Of a DNA stretch of 64,000 bases, positions 62,636-64,000 are shown in pieces. The stretch is taken from assembly GCF_027706725.1 (NCBI RefSeq), contig NZ_JAQFWQ010000002.1, positions 62,001-126,000 on the forward strand, given 5' to 3'. The notes beneath the pieces are model-generated. The model was not told the DNA's origin. It saw nothing but the letters and a program-made list of their open reading frames with translations, and searched no databases. Position 1 is the stretch's first letter; each line of letters starts with the position of its first letter. Position numbers and translations under genes: made by a program. The stretch comes from Nocardiopsis endophytica. Lineage in GTDB: Bacteria; Actinomycetota; Actinomycetes; Streptosporangiales; Streptosporangiaceae.

Positions 62636-64000
62636 TCAGCCGCCGATGCTGTCGGCCGACTGGGCCGCGAGCTTCACGTCGACCTCCTGCTCCTTGCCGT
62701 CGCGGGTGATGCCCAGTTTCACCGTGTCCCCCGGCTGCTTCGAGCGGATCTTCGCGATCAGCGCGTCCGGGCTGTCCACCGCGTCACCGTCGACGGAGGT
62801 CACCACGTCGCCGCCCTTCAGGCCGGCCTCCGCCGCCGCCCCGCCCTTGGACGTGTCCACGATGCGCACGCCGTCCTTGTCGGCCGCCACCGTGGCGTCG
62901 ATCGCCGCGTAGTCCGCGCTGCCCTGGTCGATGAGCTGCTCGGCGATCGGCTTGGCCTGGTTGATCGGGATCGAGAAGCCCAGCCCGATCGACCCGGCCT
63001 CCCCTTGCCCGCCGGACGAGGTCCCGGCGATCGCCGTGTTGATCCCGATCACCTCGCCGTTCATGTTGATCAGCGGCCCGCCGGAGTTGCCCGGGTTGAT
63101 CGGGGCGTCGGTCTGGATCGCGTTGATCACCGTCGAGGTCTGCACCCCGCCCTGCTCCTGCTGCGGGGCGCCCATGCCGAAGGGGTCCTGCTCCCGCTCC
63201 TGCCCGCCGTCGACGGTGCCGGTGTTCACCGGCCGGTCCACGGCGCTGACCACGCCGGAGGTGACCGTCCCGGACAGCCCCAGCGGCGACCCGATCGCGA
63301 CCACGTCCGCACCGACCTCGACCTTGTCGGAGTCGCCGAGGGTCGCGGGGGTCAGCCCGCTCACCCCCTTGGCCTCGATCACCGCGATGTCGGAGACCTC
63401 GTCCGTGCCGACCACGCGCGCCTCGGCGTCCGAACCGTCGTTGAACCGCACCCGCACGGAGTCGCCGCGCGCCCCCGCCACCACGTGGGCGTTGGTGAGG
63501 ATCTGCCCGTCGGAGCTGATCACCACCCCGCTTCCGCTTCCGCTCTCGGTCTCGATCGACACCACGCTCGGCAGCACCTTCTCGGCCACCTCGCTGACGT
63601 TCCCGGACGACACCGATCCCGCGGTGCCCCCGGTCAGGGAGCTGACCGGGGAACTCGACCCCCCGGTGAGGTACGTGGTGGCCACGGCCGCCGCGGGCCC
63701 CACGATGAGGCTGGTGACCAGCGCGGTCGCGGCGGCGATCGCCACCGGCCCGGGGCGCTTGCGCTTGCCGCCGCCCCCCTCGGGACCGCCCGGACCGCCC
63801 CCGGCCGGCGGAACCGCGCCGGGCCAGTTCGGCGGGGCCGCGCCCGCGCCGCCGATCCCCGGCTGCGGGGCGGTGTGGCCGCCGGGGTAGGGCTGGCCCG
63901 TGTGGTGGCCGCCGGGGTACTGCGGGGCCGGATTCCCGCCCGCGGGCGCACCGAAGGCCCCCGCGCTCGTGAAGTGCCCGTGCCCGCCCTGGGCGCGCAT
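62636..64000 (-). CDS. HtrA/PepD-like membrane serine protease with PDZ domain (may extend beyond right edge)
   Basis: 454 aa from the ATG at the last base; an upstream start beyond the window cannot be excluded. The Gly/Pro/His-rich cytoplasmic N-terminus (about 75 aa) leads to one membrane helix (about 85-110). The trypsin-like domain has a complete triad: H172 (LTNAHVVAG), D204 (VSDIAVIEA) and S306 (NPGNSGGPLI). A PDZ domain (GGAAAEAGLKGGDVVTSVDGDAV) ends the protein. It degrades or refolds damaged extracytoplasmic proteins. In mycobacteria the relative PepD lies beside mprAB and is controlled by it. Confidence 0.92.
   Translation of the reverse strand: MRAQGGHGHFTSAGAFGAPAGGNPAPQYPGGHHTGQPYPGGHTAPQPGIGGAGAAPPNWPGAVPPAGGGPGGPEGGGGKRKRPGPVAIAAATALVTSLIVGPAAAVATTYLTGGSSSPVSSLTGGTAGSVSSGNVSEVAEKVLPSVVSIETESGSGSGVVISSDGQILTNAHVVAGARGDSVRVRFNDGSDAEARVVGTDEVSDIAVIEAKGVSGLTPATLGDSDKVEVGADVVAIGSPLGLSGTVTSGVVSAVDRPVNTGTVDGGQEREQDPFGMGAPQQEQGGVQTSTVINAIQTDAPINPGNSGGPLINMNGEVIGINTAIAGTSSGGQGEAGSIGLGFSIPINQAKPIAEQLIDQGSADYAAIDATVAADKDGVRIVDTSKGGAAAEAGLKGGDVVTSVDGDAVDSPDALIAKIRSKQPGDTVKLGITRDGKEQEVDVKLAAQSADSIGG

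Overview
The window is very GC-rich with dense, tightly packed genes, many GTG and TTG starts and 4-bp ATGA/GTGA gene overlaps. It carries an actinobacterial type VII secretion (T7SS) locus, a 'conservon' (histidine kinase-like / roadblock / DUF742 / GTPase / P450), an MprA/MprB-type two-component system and a GTP-dependent PEP carboxykinase. This points to a filamentous actinomycete. A Nocardiopsis/Streptomonospora-like member of the Streptosporangiales is my best guess, but that is inference.

Region 1 (1-25350): a T7SS locus. A leftward unit runs eccD, eccB, two WXG100 genes, a 170-aa acidic protein, a 1022-aa PPE-like Gly-rich protein, a YbaB-family gene, an EspC-like gene, a 3180-aa giant protein with a CpnT/WXG100-like N-terminus, a membrane-anchored 494-aa protein and the start of a beta-helix protein that runs off the left edge. 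eccC is transcribed divergently from a 270-bp control region with three palindromes. A mycosin-like gene faces eccC; it has lost the Asp, His and Ser of the catalytic triad. No eccE is visible.

Region 2 (25557-28379): an ABC exporter (permease plus ATPase) and a small lipoprotein in one unit. Region 3 (28923-34616): a conservon ending in a CYP157-like P450 that lacks the ExxR arginine, facing a canonical P450. Region 4 (34892-45065): a membrane Ser/Thr kinase, an MmyB-type regulator divergent from a zinc alcohol dehydrogenase, an alditol oxidase, a DinB-like protein, a BNR-repeat/MoaD-like pair, an HxlR regulator divergent from an AlaA-type aminotransferase, and a YqeB-like protein.

Region 5 (45141-53202): pckG, then secreted or anchored proteins (DUF1996, DUF4142, Lipoprotein_15). 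These are divergent from a ferric-reductase-like heme protein coupled to a NuoF-like/3Fe-4S ferredoxin fusion, which could form a transmembrane electron route. A VOC protein and an ECF sigma factor follow. Region 6 (53285-64000): anmK, an SDR, a quinone oxidoreductase-like gene, a universal stress protein divergent from mprA-mprB-like genes, an EamA transporter overlapping tail-to-tail with a glycosyltransferase, and an HtrA/PepD-like protease at the right edge.

Three intergenic palindromes of exactly 60 bp (24027, 44154, 52598) share termini and an internal AAAACCG. Two of them supply the stop codon of the adjacent gene. No tRNA, rRNA, CRISPR array, insertion sequence or prophage was seen.
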